Positions 9,982 through 18,045 of a stretch of 64,000 nucleotides of DNA are shown piece after piece. This stretch comes from Anaerococcus murdochii. GTDB taxonomy: Bacteria; Bacillota; Clostridia; Tissierellales; Peptoniphilaceae. Both the position numbers and the translations under genes were made by a program. The notes under the pieces were generated by a model. That model did not search any database. It had not been told where the DNA came from and was given only the letters and a program-made list of their open reading frames with translations. The DNA is taken from NCBI RefSeq assembly GCF_019957155.1, contig NZ_JAIPME010000002.1, forward strand, positions 2,119,493 through 2,183,492, in the 5' to 3' direction. Within the stretch, counting starts at the first letter, position 1, and each line of letters starts with the position of its first letter.

Positions 9982-11047
9982 TTAAATCACCACCGTACTT
10001 TTTTTCTACATAGGATTTTGTAAATGCTTTTAAATCCAAATCAATTTTTTTAGATTCATTTTCCAAATAAAAATCAAGGTCATTTACAAAGGCCATTTTA
10101 ATCTTGTATTTGTCGTAAAAATATTTCTTGTTAGATTTTTTATTACCTGCTATCAAAGAAATATCCTTAGCTTTTGCATGGATAAGGACATCTCCCCTTA
10201 TATTTTCACTCTTAATAATTTCTTCAAGGTAGAGCCTATAAATATAAGCCTCCACAAGCTGCCTCATAGCGGCATGGAAAGGTCCTGCGACCACATCTCT
10301 TCCTTCATTAATGTTTTCTGTTGGCTGAAGACCAATCCTAATTACATTAATATCCTTATATTCAAATATCATTAGGATTTCCGCAGAAATTTCTACCGCC
10401 TCCTCAAGGCTTAGAGGCTGGTAGAGACCTGCTTGGTAGAGTTTTTCAAGCTTAGTATCCTTTATAACTAGGGTTGGGTAAATCCTAGCTATATCTGGTT
10501 TTATTCTCGCTGATTCAAGAGCAGTTGCAAGAATTTTTTCCCTATCATCTTTATATAAACCCGGCATAATTTGATGGCCCAGAGTAAAGCCATAATCTTT
10601 TATGAGTTTACTTGCCATTTTTGAATCAAGGGCAGAGTGGCCCCTCTCATTTGCGCAAAGGACTTCGTCGTCAAAGGACTGGATACCAAGTTCAATCGTG
10701 TCTACCTCATAGGCCTTTAAAGTATCTAGAATGGAATTATTTATATAATCAGGCCTGGTTGAGAGTCTGATTCTATCAATAATGCCCTTCTTTTTGTAGT
10801 CTCCTGCAATTTTCAAATAAGAAACCATAGTTTCATAGGGAAGGCCTGTAAAAGATCCGCCATAAAAAGCAATTTCTTTTCTACTTTCTTTATCTTTAAA
10901 ATAAGACAAATAATCTTCTACCTGCTTTCTAATAGAGTCATCATCCGCCTTGTCTTTGTAATTTGTAATTTTTACCTGGTTACAAAAGGCACAATCATGT
11001 GGGCAACCCAAAAAGGGTATGAAAATAGGAATAATTTGTCTAGTCAT
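9977..11047 (-). CDS. Elp3-like radical SAM protein
   Basis: 356 aa. The N-terminal radical SAM cluster motif is CPHDCAFC (CxxxCxxC), followed by the AdoMet-binding GGSFTGL and ELGIQS segments typical of the Elp3/coproporphyrinogen-oxidase-like group. It lacks a recognisable acetyltransferase domain. In many Clostridia a gene of this type lies between rnc and smc, as here, but its substrate is not established. It overlaps rnc by 8 nt and ends in the smc start, so these genes are tightly coupled. Confidence 0.85.
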   Translation of the reverse strand: MTRQIIPIFIPFLGCPHDCAFCNQVKITNYKDKADDDSIRKQVEDYLSYFKDKESRKEIAFYGGSFTGLPYETMVSYLKIAGDYKKKGIIDRIRLSTRPDYINNSILDTLKAYEVDTIELGIQSFDDEVLCANERGHSALDSKMASKLIKDYGFTLGHQIMPGLYKDDREKILATALESARIKPDIARIYPTLVIKDTKLEKLYQAGLYQPLSLEEAVEISAEILMIFEYKDINVIRIGLQPTENINEGRDVVAGPFHAAMRQLVEAYIYRLYLEEIIKSENIRGDVLIHAKAKDISLIAGNKKSNKKYFYDKYKIKMAFVNDLDFYLENESKKIDLDLKAFTKSYVEKKYGGDLN

Positions 11048-11753
11048 TATCGATCAACTCGCAAGCGGCCTTAGCAGCCATCTGTTCTGCTGTTTTTTTA
11101 TTTTTCCCACAACCTTGGGCTAGGGGTCTGTTTCCAAGCCTTACTTCCATGGTGAAAGTCTTATCGTGCTCTGGTCCTTCTTCCTTGATTAATTCATAAG
11201 AAAGATTCTTCTTGCTGTGGGTATTGTAATATTCCTGAAGCCTAGTTTTGTAATCTAAGAACATTGAATCATCGTTTATAATTTCTAAGACTTCTTCCCT
11301 ATAATTATCCCTAAGAAATTGAAAAAGTCTCTCATATGAAGAATCCAAATATATTGCCGCACACATAGCCTCAAAAGTGTCTGCTTTTACATGTTTTTTA
11401 AGCTTGCCGCCTTGTTTTTTCTCTCCCATGCCAAATCTTAAATATTTTGTTAGGTCAAATTTTTCGCTGGCCTTGGCAAAAGAATCTGTACACACAATCC
11501 TAGACCTAGTCCTAGTTAGCCAACCTTCAGGTTTCTCCTTGTAAGATTTGAAAAGATATTCGCTTACAACCATATCAAGGACAGTATCCCCCAAAAATTC
11601 AAGTCTTTCGTTGGATTTAGTCTTTACTCTCGCTTCATTTGTGAAGGATGAATGAGTAAAGGCTACATCTATCAATGCCTTGTCATTGAAGCTGTAGCCT
11701 ATACTTTTTTCAAATTCTTCGATTTTTTCTAGTCTATCTTTTGACAAAGACAT
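11040..11753 (-). CDS. rnc: Ribonuclease III
   Basis: 237 aa endonuclease for double-stranded RNA (rRNA and mRNA processing). The catalytic signature NERLEFLGDTVLDMVVSEYLF is present, as is the second acidic cluster KADTFEAMCAAIYLD. A dsRNA-binding domain occupies about residues 165-237 (TRLQEYYNTH to KKTAEQMAAKAA). It abuts acpP (the start shares one base with the acpP stop) in the conserved plsX-acpP-rnc-smc order. Confidence 0.97.
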   Translation of the reverse strand: MSLSKDRLEKIEEFEKSIGYSFNDKALIDVAFTHSSFTNEARVKTKSNERLEFLGDTVLDMVVSEYLFKSYKEKPEGWLTRTRSRIVCTDSFAKASEKFDLTKYLRFGMGEKKQGGKLKKHVKADTFEAMCAAIYLDSSYERLFQFLRDNYREEVLEIINDDSMFLDYKTRLQEYYNTHSKKNLSYELIKEEGPEHDKTFTMEVRLGNRPLAQGCGKNKKTAEQMAAKAACELIDND

Positions 11754-11977
11754 TAGTTTTTACTTTCTATTAAACTTACTATATCTGAAAGAGTTTCGAT
11801 TTCGTCGAGCTCCTCATCAGTAAATTCTATATCGAATTCTTCTTCAATAACCATGATAAAATCAACTAGGTCGATTGAATCGATATCCATATCGGAAATT
11901 TTGCCTTCAAAATCTAGGTCTGAAGTATCGATATCAAGATTTTCTTCTGCTAGTTTTACTAATTGTTCTCTAATCAT
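11753..11977 (-). CDS. acpP: Acyl carrier protein
   Basis: 74 aa acidic helical protein that carries fatty acyl chains on phosphopantetheine. The attachment serine is in DMDIDSIDLVDF, matching the family DSL motif with Ile after Ser. Strongly acidic helices follow (EEEFDIEFTDEELDEIE). It overlaps plsX by 8 nt (ATGATTAG), so PlsX and its acyl donor are produced together. Confidence 0.97.
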   Translation of the reverse strand: MIREQLVKLAEENLDIDTSDLDFEGKISDMDIDSIDLVDFIMVIEEEFDIEFTDEELDEIETLSDIVSLIESKN

Positions 11978-12947
11978 TTAATTCTCCTTGTATTTTGTTT
12001 ATAACATCCATATTTATATATTCAATGAGTCCTAAAATGGCATTTGAAATCGCTATATCGTTTGAATTGCCGTGGGCTTTATACACATAAGACTTTACCC
12101 CTAGTAGTGGGACACCACCAATATTTTGCGAGCTAAACTTGCCCATAGATTTTGATAAATCATCCTTGATAGCAAGGGCAGCAAGCTTATTCTTAAAGGA
12201 CTTATAAAAAATATCCTTCATTTGGGATTTAAAGATTGAAATGACACCTTCAGCAGTTTTTATAGCAATATTTCCTGCAAAACCGTCTGCCACAATGACG
12301 TTAACCTTACCTGTAAAAAGGTCTCTGGCCTCTACATTGCCCACAAAATTGACTTTTGAATTAGTCAAAAGCTCATAGGCTTCCTTGGTAAGCTTATCTC
12401 CCTTGTGACTTTCTACCCCAACATTTAAGAGTCCAACCTTTGGGTTTTCAATATGGATAACATTTTCCAAAAATACCTTACCCATGATTGCAAATTCTTC
12501 AAGGTAGGCTGGCTTACAATCCATATTTGCTCCCGAATCCATTAACAAGGTTGGTTCTCCTATACTTGGAAGGGGTGCAGCGAGCGTTGGTCTATCTATG
12601 CCATCAATTCTTTTTGAAATAAAGATTCCTCCAGCCAAGATGCCTCCAGTAGATCCTGCCGATAAAAGTCCATCGTAGCCTTCTTCCTTTAGTTTATTAT
12701 AGGCTAAAACCAGGGAAGCATCTTTCTTTCTCCTGATGGCTCTTACAGGGTCTTCATCATTTGAAATATATTCGTCAGTGTGGATTATTTCGTAATCTTT
12801 GATTTTCCCATCGATTAGCTTTTCTATTTCTTTTTCATTTCCAACAAATACAGGTATAAAATCTTTTTGTTTTAAGGCTAGGATTGCCCCATCAACAAGG
12901 ACTTTACTTCCCTCATCTGCGCCAAATGTATCAATTAATATTTTCAT
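11970..12947 (-). CDS. plsX: Phosphate acyltransferase PlsX
   Basis: 325 aa peripheral membrane enzyme that converts acyl-ACP to acyl-phosphate for phospholipid synthesis. Characteristic segments are DTFGADEG at the start, GLLSAGSTGG, LMDSGANMDCKP, NVGVESHKG and VADGFAGNIAIKT. In most Firmicutes it follows rpmF (L32). Here an IS200-type element separates the two, and a -10-like TATAAT remains about 25 bp upstream of the start. Confidence 0.96.
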   Translation of the reverse strand: MKILIDTFGADEGSKVLVDGAILALKQKDFIPVFVGNEKEIEKLIDGKIKDYEIIHTDEYISNDEDPVRAIRRKKDASLVLAYNKLKEEGYDGLLSAGSTGGILAGGIFISKRIDGIDRPTLAAPLPSIGEPTLLMDSGANMDCKPAYLEEFAIMGKVFLENVIHIENPKVGLLNVGVESHKGDKLTKEAYELLTNSKVNFVGNVEARDLFTGKVNVIVADGFAGNIAIKTAEGVISIFKSQMKDIFYKSFKNKLAALAIKDDLSKSMGKFSSQNIGGVPLLGVKSYVYKAHGNSNDIAISNAILGLIEYINMDVINKIQGELND

Positions 12948-12971
12948 AAAATTCCCCTTCTAATTTAATAT

Positions 12972-13005
12972 ATTATACTATAAGAAGTTAAATTTCCATA
13001 ATCAA
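12972..13005 (-). promoter_or_regulatory. Residual promoter of the plsX-smc operon
   Basis: A TATAAT (12977-12972, minus strand) lies about 25 bp before plsX. At the optimal 16-18 bp upstream there is no convincing -35, only ATGGAA/TATGGA. The right-end hairpin of the IS element begins at 13005, 27 bp upstream of this -10. rpmF has its own terminator, so plsX needs its own promoter; the -35 region may have been altered by the insertion. The assignment is inferred from sequence only. Confidence 0.35.
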
Positions 13006-13125
13006 AACTACCAGCTTAGCTGGTAGTTTGTGCAGCGCCTATAAGGCGCGAATACCGGCACGCCCCTATTGGGGCTCCGAATATTCCATCACATGCACCA
13101 CTATCCCAACTACTGCTGAAGCAGT
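13005..13125. repeat. Right-end hairpins of the IS200 element
   Basis: Four consecutive palindromes follow tnpA: 13005-13029 (11 bp stem, TTA loop), 13035-13049 (GCGCCT/AGGCGC), 13062-13075 (GCCCC/GGGGC) and 13112-13125 (ACTGCT/AGCAGT, followed by T6 on the plus strand). The outermost is the expected TnpA-recognition hairpin. The others may be an RNA structure or terminator of the tnpA transcript. Confidence 0.7.
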
Positions 13126-13128
13126 TTT

Positions 13129-13599
13129 TTATTTGTTTTTATTTACTGACTCTCCCGTAAACGGGTCATGGTATTCTTTTATACTTATTTGGTCAGCATA
13201 ATAATCTTCTTTTAATTGATTTTGTATATATTCTTTTATTTTCTTTTCATTTCTGCCTACAGTATCTACATAGTATCCTCTACACCAAAAATGTCTGTTT
13301 CCATATTTATATTTTAAGTTGGCATGTCTATCGAATATTATCAGCGAACTTTTTCCTTTTAAATATCCCATTATTTGTGATATTGAATATTTTGGTGGTA
13401 TTTCTACCAACATATGGACATGATCTGGGCATAACTCTGCTTCTATTATGTTTACTCCTTTTCTTGAACATAATTCTCGAAGTATGCTTCCTATATCTTT
13501 CCTTAGTTGTCTATATATTACTTGTCTTCTATATTTTGGCGCAAAAACTATATGATATTTGCATCTCCAGCTTGTATGTGATAAAGTATTTTTATCCAT
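13129..13599 (-). CDS. tnpA: IS200-type Y1 (HUH) transposase TnpA
   Basis: 156 aa single-strand DNA transposase. The HUH motif is HVHML in CPDHVHMLVEIP, and the single catalytic Tyr lies in EKKIKEYIQNQ. The N-terminal KYHIVFAPKYRR is typical of the IS200 subgroup. It is full length and apparently intact. No tnpB is present. Its Shine-Dalgarno (13611-13604) can be paired away by an upstream complementary segment (see the 13604-13655 entry). Confidence 0.95.
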   Translation of the reverse strand: MDKNTLSHTSWRCKYHIVFAPKYRRQVIYRQLRKDIGSILRELCSRKGVNIIEAELCPDHVHMLVEIPPKYSISQIMGYLKGKSSLIIFDRHANLKYKYGNRHFWCRGYYVDTVGRNEKKIKEYIQNQLKEDYYADQISIKEYHDPFTGESVNKNK

Positions 13600-13603
13600 G
13601 ATT

Positions 13604-13655
13604 ACCTCCTTGTTTAATTGTGCATGTGACTATCACAATTATACTTTAAGGAGGT
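13604..13655 (-). promoter_or_regulatory. tnpA leader stem that can sequester its ribosome binding site
   Basis: The tnpA Shine-Dalgarno AAGGAGGT (13611-13604, minus strand) is perfectly complementary to ACCTCCTT at 13655-13648. Between them a second stem, AATTGTG/CACAATT (13616-13622 with 13634-13640), brings the two together. RBS sequestration in the tnpA leader is known for IS200; here the pairing is directly visible. Confidence 0.7.
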
Positions 13656-13688
13656 TTTCTTGGTGCTTGAAGCTAAAGCTAAATCCCT

Positions 13689-13707
13689 CCACCTGCATAG
13701 CAGGTGG
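13689..13707. repeat. Left-end hairpin of the IS200 element
   Basis: CCACCTGC/GCAGGTGG with a 3-nt ATA loop, at the 5' side of tnpA. It resembles the right-end hairpin at 13005 in size and in the CTGC/GCAG core, as expected for TnpA substrate structures. Confidence 0.7.
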
Positions 13708-13753
13708 TTTTTTGTTTCGCTCTCTTTCGTTCGCTCAACTCACTAAAGTGGAC

Positions 13754-13784
13754 AAAAAAAGAGTCTGTTGCTTGGCAACAAACT
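13754..13784 (-). terminator. Intrinsic terminator of rpmF
   Basis: On the minus strand GAGTTTGTTG pairs with CAACAGACTC around a CCAAG loop, followed by seven T. It lies 11 bp after the rpmF stop, so rpmF mRNA should end before the insertion sequence. Confidence 0.85.
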
Positions 13785-13794
13785 CCTTTAATAA

Positions 13795-13983
13795 CTATTG
13801 TTCATCAATTACTGCTACGCCTTTGTATTCCCCACAGGATGGGCAAACTCTGTGTGGTAATTTCATTTCGTGGCAATTTGGACACTCAACATAGTTTGAT
13901 CTGTTCAAAGTATAAGCTGAGGCTCTTCTTTTATTTTTTCTTGTTTTTGATGTTCTTCTTTTTGGTACTGCCATCTTTGACAC
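13795..13983 (-). CDS. rpmF: 50S ribosomal protein L32
   Basis: 62 aa basic ribosomal protein: N-terminal [17 protein letters not shown], then a zinc ribbon [18 protein letters not shown] (two CxxC pairs), i.e. the zinc-binding form. An AGGAGGTG site precedes the ATG. The DUF177/YceD gene that often precedes rpmF is absent; ackA lies directly upstream. Confidence 0.97.
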   Translation of the reverse strand: MSKMAVPKRRTSKTRKNKRRASAYTLNRSNYVECPNCHEMKLPHRVCPSCGEYKGVAVIDEQ

Positions 13984-14013
13984 CTCCTCTTATCAGTTTT
14001 AGCAATCTTTAAT

Positions 14014-14042
14014 ATTATATAAGCAATTTTCTTTATTGTCAA
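14014..14042 (-). promoter_or_regulatory. Promoter of rpmF
   Basis: Perfect TTGACA (14042-14037) and TATAAT (14019-14014) with a 17 bp spacer on the minus strand, 30-60 bp before rpmF. The -35 overlaps the ackA stop codon. Confidence 0.85.
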
Positions 14043-15232
14043 GCTTCTACGAGAGATTTTGTATCACGAGCGATCATTAATTCTTCGTTTGTAGCTATAA
14101 CCATGATTTTAACCTTAGAATCATCAGTAGAAACTACATGGCAACCACCGCGTACATTGTTCTTTTCTGGGTCGATTTTGATTCCAAATTGTTCGAAACC
14201 TTCCATGATATCTTCTCTCATTGGAATAGAGTTTTCACCGATACCGCCTGTAAATACTATAGCATCGCATGAGCCAATTTCTGCCATGTATCCAGCAATA
14301 TATCTCTTAACTCTTGTTACAAACATATCAAGGGCTGCTTGAGCTCTTTCGTTGCCTTCTTTTGCTGCACTTTCAAGGTCTCTAAAGTCGCTTGATACGC
14401 CAGAAACTCCTAGTACACCAGATTCTTTATTTAGAACATTTTCCATTTGATCTGGAGATAAGTTATCTTTTTTCATTATATAGGTTACAGCTGAAGGATC
14501 CATGTCACCAGATCTTGTACCCATTACAAGGCCTTCAAGTGGAGTAAGTCCCATTGATGTATCATAAGATTTACCATTTTTAACTGCACATATAGATGAA
14601 CCGTTACCTAGGTGGGCAGAAATTATATTTAAATCTTTTACATCCTTGCCAAGGGCTTCTGCTGTTTTATTAGTAATAAAGTTGTGGCTTGTTCCGTGGA
14701 AGCCGTATTTTCTAATAGCGTCTTCTTCGTAGTATTTATAATCTATACCATATAGATAAGTTCTTTTTGGCATAGTTTGGTGGAAGGCTGTATCAAATAC
14801 TGCTACGTTTTTAACATTTGGTAATAGTTTTTCGCACGCTTCTAGACCCATAAGGTTGGCTGGATTGTGTAGTGGAGCAAATTTTTGATATTCTACTATA
14901 GCTTCTCTTACTTCTTTGTCTATAAGAGCTGATTTTGTTATCTTTTCTCCACCGTGGACAACCCTATGTCCTACAGCATCAATTTCTTCAAGGCTTGCTA
15001 TTACACCGTTGTCTTTGTCAACTAGGGCATCAAAAACATGTGAAACCGCTTCTGTATGGTCTTTCATATTTTCTTCTATTATATATTTATCATCACCCTT
15101 TTCTTGGATAAGTTTTGAGCCTTCAATGCCGATTCTTTCAACAAGACCCTTTACCATTACTTCTTCATTATCCATATCAAACAATTGATATTTAAGTGAT
15201 GATGAACCACAGTTAATTACTAATACTTTCAT
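14039..15232 (-). CDS. ackA: Acetate kinase
   Basis: 397 aa ASKHA-fold kinase that makes ATP and acetate from acetyl-phosphate, a main energy step of fermentative anaerobes. Signatures seen: VINCGSSSLKYQLF at the N-terminus, HRVVHGGE, FDTAFHQTMP, KYGFHGTSH, AHLGNGSSICA, GLVMGTRSGDMDP and TGGIGENS. pta is not adjacent. A GGAGG site precedes the ATG. Confidence 0.98.
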   Translation of the reverse strand: MKVLVINCGSSSLKYQLFDMDNEEVMVKGLVERIGIEGSKLIQEKGDDKYIIEENMKDHTEAVSHVFDALVDKDNGVIASLEEIDAVGHRVVHGGEKITKSALIDKEVREAIVEYQKFAPLHNPANLMGLEACEKLLPNVKNVAVFDTAFHQTMPKRTYLYGIDYKYYEEDAIRKYGFHGTSHNFITNKTAEALGKDVKDLNIISAHLGNGSSICAVKNGKSYDTSMGLTPLEGLVMGTRSGDMDPSAVTYIMKKDNLSPDQMENVLNKESGVLGVSGVSSDFRDLESAAKEGNERAQAALDMFVTRVKRYIAGYMAEIGSCDAIVFTGGIGENSIPMREDIMEGFEQFGIKIDPEKNNVRGGCHVVSTDDSKVKIMVIATNEELMIARDTKSLVEA

Positions 15233-15267
15233 TTTTCCTCCAATTTATTTTCTAAATTTCTATAATC

Positions 15268-15294
15268 ATTATACCGTAAATGTTTTTTTGGCAA
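15268..15294 (-). promoter_or_regulatory. Probable ackA promoter
   Basis: A perfect -10 TATAAT (15273-15268, minus strand) about 35 bp before ackA, with TTGCCA 15 bp upstream, a short spacer. Position fits, but the -35 is weak. Confidence 0.45.
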
Positions 15295-15296
15295 TC

Positions 15297-15698
15297 TTAA
15301 TAAATCTTCTTATAAAGGATTTTAAGCTCCTTTTTTTCATCTTCTTTATATTTTAAAATAGCCTGGCTAATTGAGCCTTGATATTTGGCTGTTATAGATA
15401 AAACTTTTGCATTTTTTTCTTCATTAAGCTCTATTTTTGAATCTCCTCTGTCTATTTTAAAGTCTGACTTGTGTTCAAATGCCTTTATTATCTTATTATC
15501 ATTTAGATTAGTCTTTACATGCCCTTCTTCTATTAGGATGTTTAATAAGGATTCCGCCTCATACATGGCAATTTTTTTGTTATAAAGAGCCTGGCTGGTA
15601 TCAAAATTTGTTTCATTTTCCTTGTAGATAAAGGTAATTGTAAGTCCAAAAAGTAAGAGAATTAGCAAAACATAGATACTTATAAAGGCCTTTTTCAT
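15297..15698 (-). CDS. Pilus-locus protein, PilX/ComGG-like position
   Basis: 133 aa. One hydrophobic N-terminal helix (about residues 4-26, IYVLLILLLFGLTITFIY) is followed by a charged domain rich in Lys and Glu. No clear prepilin G/FTLIE motif is present. It is the last gene of the pilus cluster and overlaps the preceding minor pilin by 4 nt, the place of PilX- or ComGG-like proteins. Function is inferred from position only. Confidence 0.6.
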   Translation of the reverse strand: MKKAFISIYVLLILLLFGLTITFIYKENETNFDTSQALYNKKIAMYEAESLLNILIEEGHVKTNLNDNKIIKAFEHKSDFKIDRGDSKIELNEEKNAKVLSITAKYQGSISQAILKYKEDEKKELKILYKKIY

Positions 15699-16180
15699 AA
15701 TTTTTTGTCTCCTACATAGATTGCCGTCTCAAAATTATACTTGTCATTTTTGCTAGATAATTCTATCTTTATTAATTTGCTAGCTTCATCATAATCAAGC
15801 TTAATCTCTCCACATTCACTTATTCTATTTGCCTTTCCATAGCTATCTTTTGCTACATCTGACCTATGGATATAAAGAAAACCGTTTTTAGAGTAAAAAT
15901 AAAAACTCGTTTCTTTATTAAGATCATTATAAATATATCCAGTAAAATTTGAATCTCCATGATTTTCTTTTTTAATCTCATGGCTCATCCTTATAGTTGT
16001 ATCTATGAAAGCCAAGCCTGTATAGGCTTCCTTGTATTCTTTTTCATCCGAATAAGACCTATTTAAAGTGTTAATATTAAGTGAAAACAAATTTGATAAA
16101 ACAAGGACCAAAAAAGAAATTATAGCAAGGCTTATGATAAGTTCTATTAAGCTAAATCCCTTCTTCATTATAGGCCTCAA
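15695..16180 (-). CDS. Minor pilin, PilW-like
   Basis: 161 aa with a class III leader: MRPIMKKG followed by FSLIELIISLAIISFLVLV, the processed N-terminal helix with Glu at +5. The true start may be the inner ATG (MKKGFSLIE). A globular domain with strands follows. It overlaps the next minor pilin by 29 nt. It probably primes or caps the pilus together with the two other minor pilins of this locus. Confidence 0.82.
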   Translation of the reverse strand: MRPIMKKGFSLIELIISLAIISFLVLVLSNLFSLNINTLNRSYSDEKEYKEAYTGLAFIDTTIRMSHEIKKENHGDSNFTGYIYNDLNKETSFYFYSKNGFLYIHRSDVAKDSYGKANRISECGEIKLDYDEASKLIKIELSSKNDKYNFETAIYVGDKKL

Positions 16181-16496
16181 TCAATTCAAAACTCATGTCT
16201 CCAAAACTCGCCCTAATCTTTTTATAAGTCTTATCAAGGCCTGTGTTTTTGTATTTTTCTATGCTTATATTTATATTTTTCCCATTTATTTCTTCTATAT
16301 AATTACCAATTTTTTTATTCCTACTTGTTTCTATTGCCTCTTGCAAAACAAAAGAAGTATCAGCTGTATCTTTGGCTTTCCTTGAAAGGCCAAGATTTGT
16401 CCCTAGTGAAGGCAGTAAAAATAGGCCTATCATACTTAAAAGTAGGATAGCAAAAAGCACTTCTATTAAAGAAAAGGCCTTACTTGTTTTTTTCAC
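16152..16496 (-). CDS. Minor pilin, PilV/GspI-like
   Basis: 114 aa. The leader MKKTSKA precedes FSLIEVLFAILLLSMIGLF; the cleavage position is Ala rather than Gly, which is tolerated in minor pilins, and Glu at +5 is kept. A short C-terminal domain follows. It overlaps both neighbours (17 nt upstream, 29 nt downstream), a sign of tight coupling within the pilus operon. Confidence 0.8.
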   Translation of the reverse strand: MKKTSKAFSLIEVLFAILLLSMIGLFLLPSLGTNLGLSRKAKDTADTSFVLQEAIETSRNKKIGNYIEEINGKNINISIEKYKNTGLDKTYKKIRASFGDMSFELIEAYNEEGI

Positions 16497-16905
16497 TTAG
16501 GTAACCTCCTATAGGTTCGATGGTAAAATTCCATCTGATATTAGGATCTTTTCTAGAAACAAAATCTAAATTATATCCTTCCTTATTTTTTTTTGAGCTA
16601 ACATAAGAATTTTGAGCAAAGGTGATCGTTTCTGTATTTAAGTGCTTTATGTATTTCAAATCTCTAGTTTTTTCCTTATAACCACTTAATATGTATCCAG
16701 AATCAGTAAATTTTATAAAGTTTATAGTCCCTGATGATAGTGATAAATCTCTCAAGTAAGAATAATCATCAACAAAGGTCTGTATTTCATTTTTTGCACC
16801 AATCTTATCAATTATCGAAAACTTTAAAGTTAAAACTCCAAAGCTAATACTAATTATTGTTAAAACCACAATTAATTCTATTAGAGTAAATCCACGTCTT
16901 TTCAT
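16480..16905 (-). CDS. Minor pilin, GspH/FimT-like
   Basis: 141 aa. Type IV prepilin leader MKRRG, then FTLIELIVVLTIISISFGVL, cleavage after Gly. The remaining domain is strand-rich and ends GGYLSEKNK. It overlaps the peptidase gene by 4 nt. The GspH/FimT assignment rests on order (after the peptidase, before the PilV-like gene) and size. Confidence 0.8.
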   Translation of the reverse strand: MKRRGFTLIELIVVLTIISISFGVLTLKFSIIDKIGAKNEIQTFVDDYSYLRDLSLSSGTINFIKFTDSGYILSGYKEKTRDLKYIKHLNTETITFAQNSYVSSKKNKEGYNLDFVSRKDPNIRWNFTIEPIGGYLSEKNK

Positions 16906-17636
16906 AGGTAGTCCTTAAAAAATAAAACAAGTAAAAATCCGATTGAAATAGCTGGACAAAGAGCTATAGCCCCCTTCAAGGATCTCTGCCTGATGGCTTT
17001 TATAATCGCAAAGCCTGCTCCAACCCAAATTGAAAATAGGATAAAACATGGGATTAGTGAATTTTCTAAAAAACAAAATAAGCCCAAGTAAAAAAATAAA
17101 TCCCCATCACCTAGTCCGCCCTTGGAAACCCATCTAATGAGCAAAAATCCTAGGCTGAAAATAATACTATAGGCTAAAAATTTTAGGTTAACAGATAAGA
17201 ATATCAACCTATAAATGAAAGCCAAAATCAAAAGCACTTTTAGGTCCCTATCGTATATTTCCATGTATTTGTAATCTGTAAATGAAATTAAAAGACAAAG
17301 ACTTAGGCCGAGTGCGATAAAAATCCCCTCAAAAAATCCATAATAAAAAAAGGCAAAAACAAAGCCGAGGCCTCCTAAAATTTCTAGTAAGACCTTGTCT
17401 ATAGAAATTTTTTCCCCACAGCACCTAGTCCTTCCCCTTAATAAAATAAAGGAAAAAACTGGAAGTAAGTCTCTTTTTAAAATTCTTTTTCCGCAATAGT
17501 CGCAAAAAGAAGGCGGGGAAAGGATTGATATTCCTTCTTCTCGCCTATAAACCAAGGCTCCTATAAAAGATCCAATAGAAGCTCCTAGCATGAATATTAA
17601 GAAAATTATTATAATTATTTCTAATTTGATTTCCAT
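16902..17636 (-). CDS. pilD: Prepilin peptidase (A24 family, PilD/GspO)
   Basis: 244 aa polytopic membrane protease that cleaves prepilin leaders and methylates the new N-terminus. The N-terminal domain has CDYCGKRIL and RTRCCGEK, a zinc site with an atypical second pair (CC instead of CxxC). Catalytic aspartates lie in SFTDYKYMEI and GGLGDGDLFF, the latter being the GxGDxx motif. Six or more hydrophobic helices are visible. It is placed among its substrates. Confidence 0.93.
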   Translation of the reverse strand: MEIKLEIIIIIFLIFMLGASIGSFIGALVYRREEGISILSPPSFCDYCGKRILKRDLLPVFSFILLRGRTRCCGEKISIDKVLLEILGGLGFVFAFFYYGFFEGIFIALGLSLCLLISFTDYKYMEIYDRDLKVLLILAFIYRLIFLSVNLKFLAYSIIFSLGFLLIRWVSKGGLGDGDLFFYLGLFCFLENSLIPCFILFSIWVGAGFAIIKAIRQRSLKGAIALCPAISIGFLLVLFFKDYL

Positions 17637-17677
17637 TTGTACTATTTTGATTTAATAAGATTTTACTTATTTAAAAC

Positions 17678-18043
17678 CTAATCAAAGGCCTCTTCATCTG
17701 GTGTTACTGTCAATTCTTTAGTTAAATGTTTATAGATGACATTATATGATGATTTATCAGTTGTCTTTAATTCTTTTGGAACATCAGGCCATTTTTCAAC
17801 ATAATCTATGTGACTTTTGCTACTTTTTGCAGTATTATCAGGCCAATTAAAATCCTCATCCTTTTCTAGAATCTTCATCCTAGCTGCAGACTTCAACATC
17901 TGAACATTTGCCTTATGGGCTGTAACTGCAGCATTTAATCTTGAAACATTATATTTTGGTATAGCAATAGCCGCCAAAATTCCTAAGATGGCTATTACAA
18001 TTATTAATTCAATTAAGGTAAATCCTTGTCTTTTTTTCTTCAT
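17678..18043 (-). CDS. Major type IV pilin (PilA/ComGC-like)
   Basis: 121 aa. Leader MKKKRQG, then [24 protein letters not shown], the classic prepilin N-terminus with Glu at +5 and a Pro kink. The C-terminal domain is short and acidic, ending TPDEEAFD, and has no cysteines, so no D-region disulfide. It lies directly after pilC. It is probably the structural subunit, given the most canonical leader in the cluster. Confidence 0.88.
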   Translation of the reverse strand: MKKKRQGFTLIELIIVIAILGILAAIAIPKYNVSRLNAAVTAHKANVQMLKSAARMKILEKDEDFNWPDNTAKSSKSHIDYVEKWPDVPKELKTTDKSSYNVIYKHLTKELTVTPDEEAFD

Positions 18044-18045
18044 CT

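Larger units (their letters stand above)
13003..13712 (-). mobile_element. IS200/IS605-family (IS200-type) insertion sequence
   Basis: An element of about 710 bp, the normal IS200 length, carrying only a Y1 transposase gene. It is bounded by subterminal hairpins rather than inverted repeats: left end 13689-13707, right end 13005-13029. It sits between rpmF (with its terminator) and plsX, which are normally adjacent. Exact tips cannot be set from one copy, because this family makes no target duplication. Confidence 0.85.

Noticed and set aside
13129..13599. IS605-type element with tnpB/OMEGA RNA
   Set aside because: No tnpB or RuvC-like ORF exists; length and content match a stand-alone IS200.
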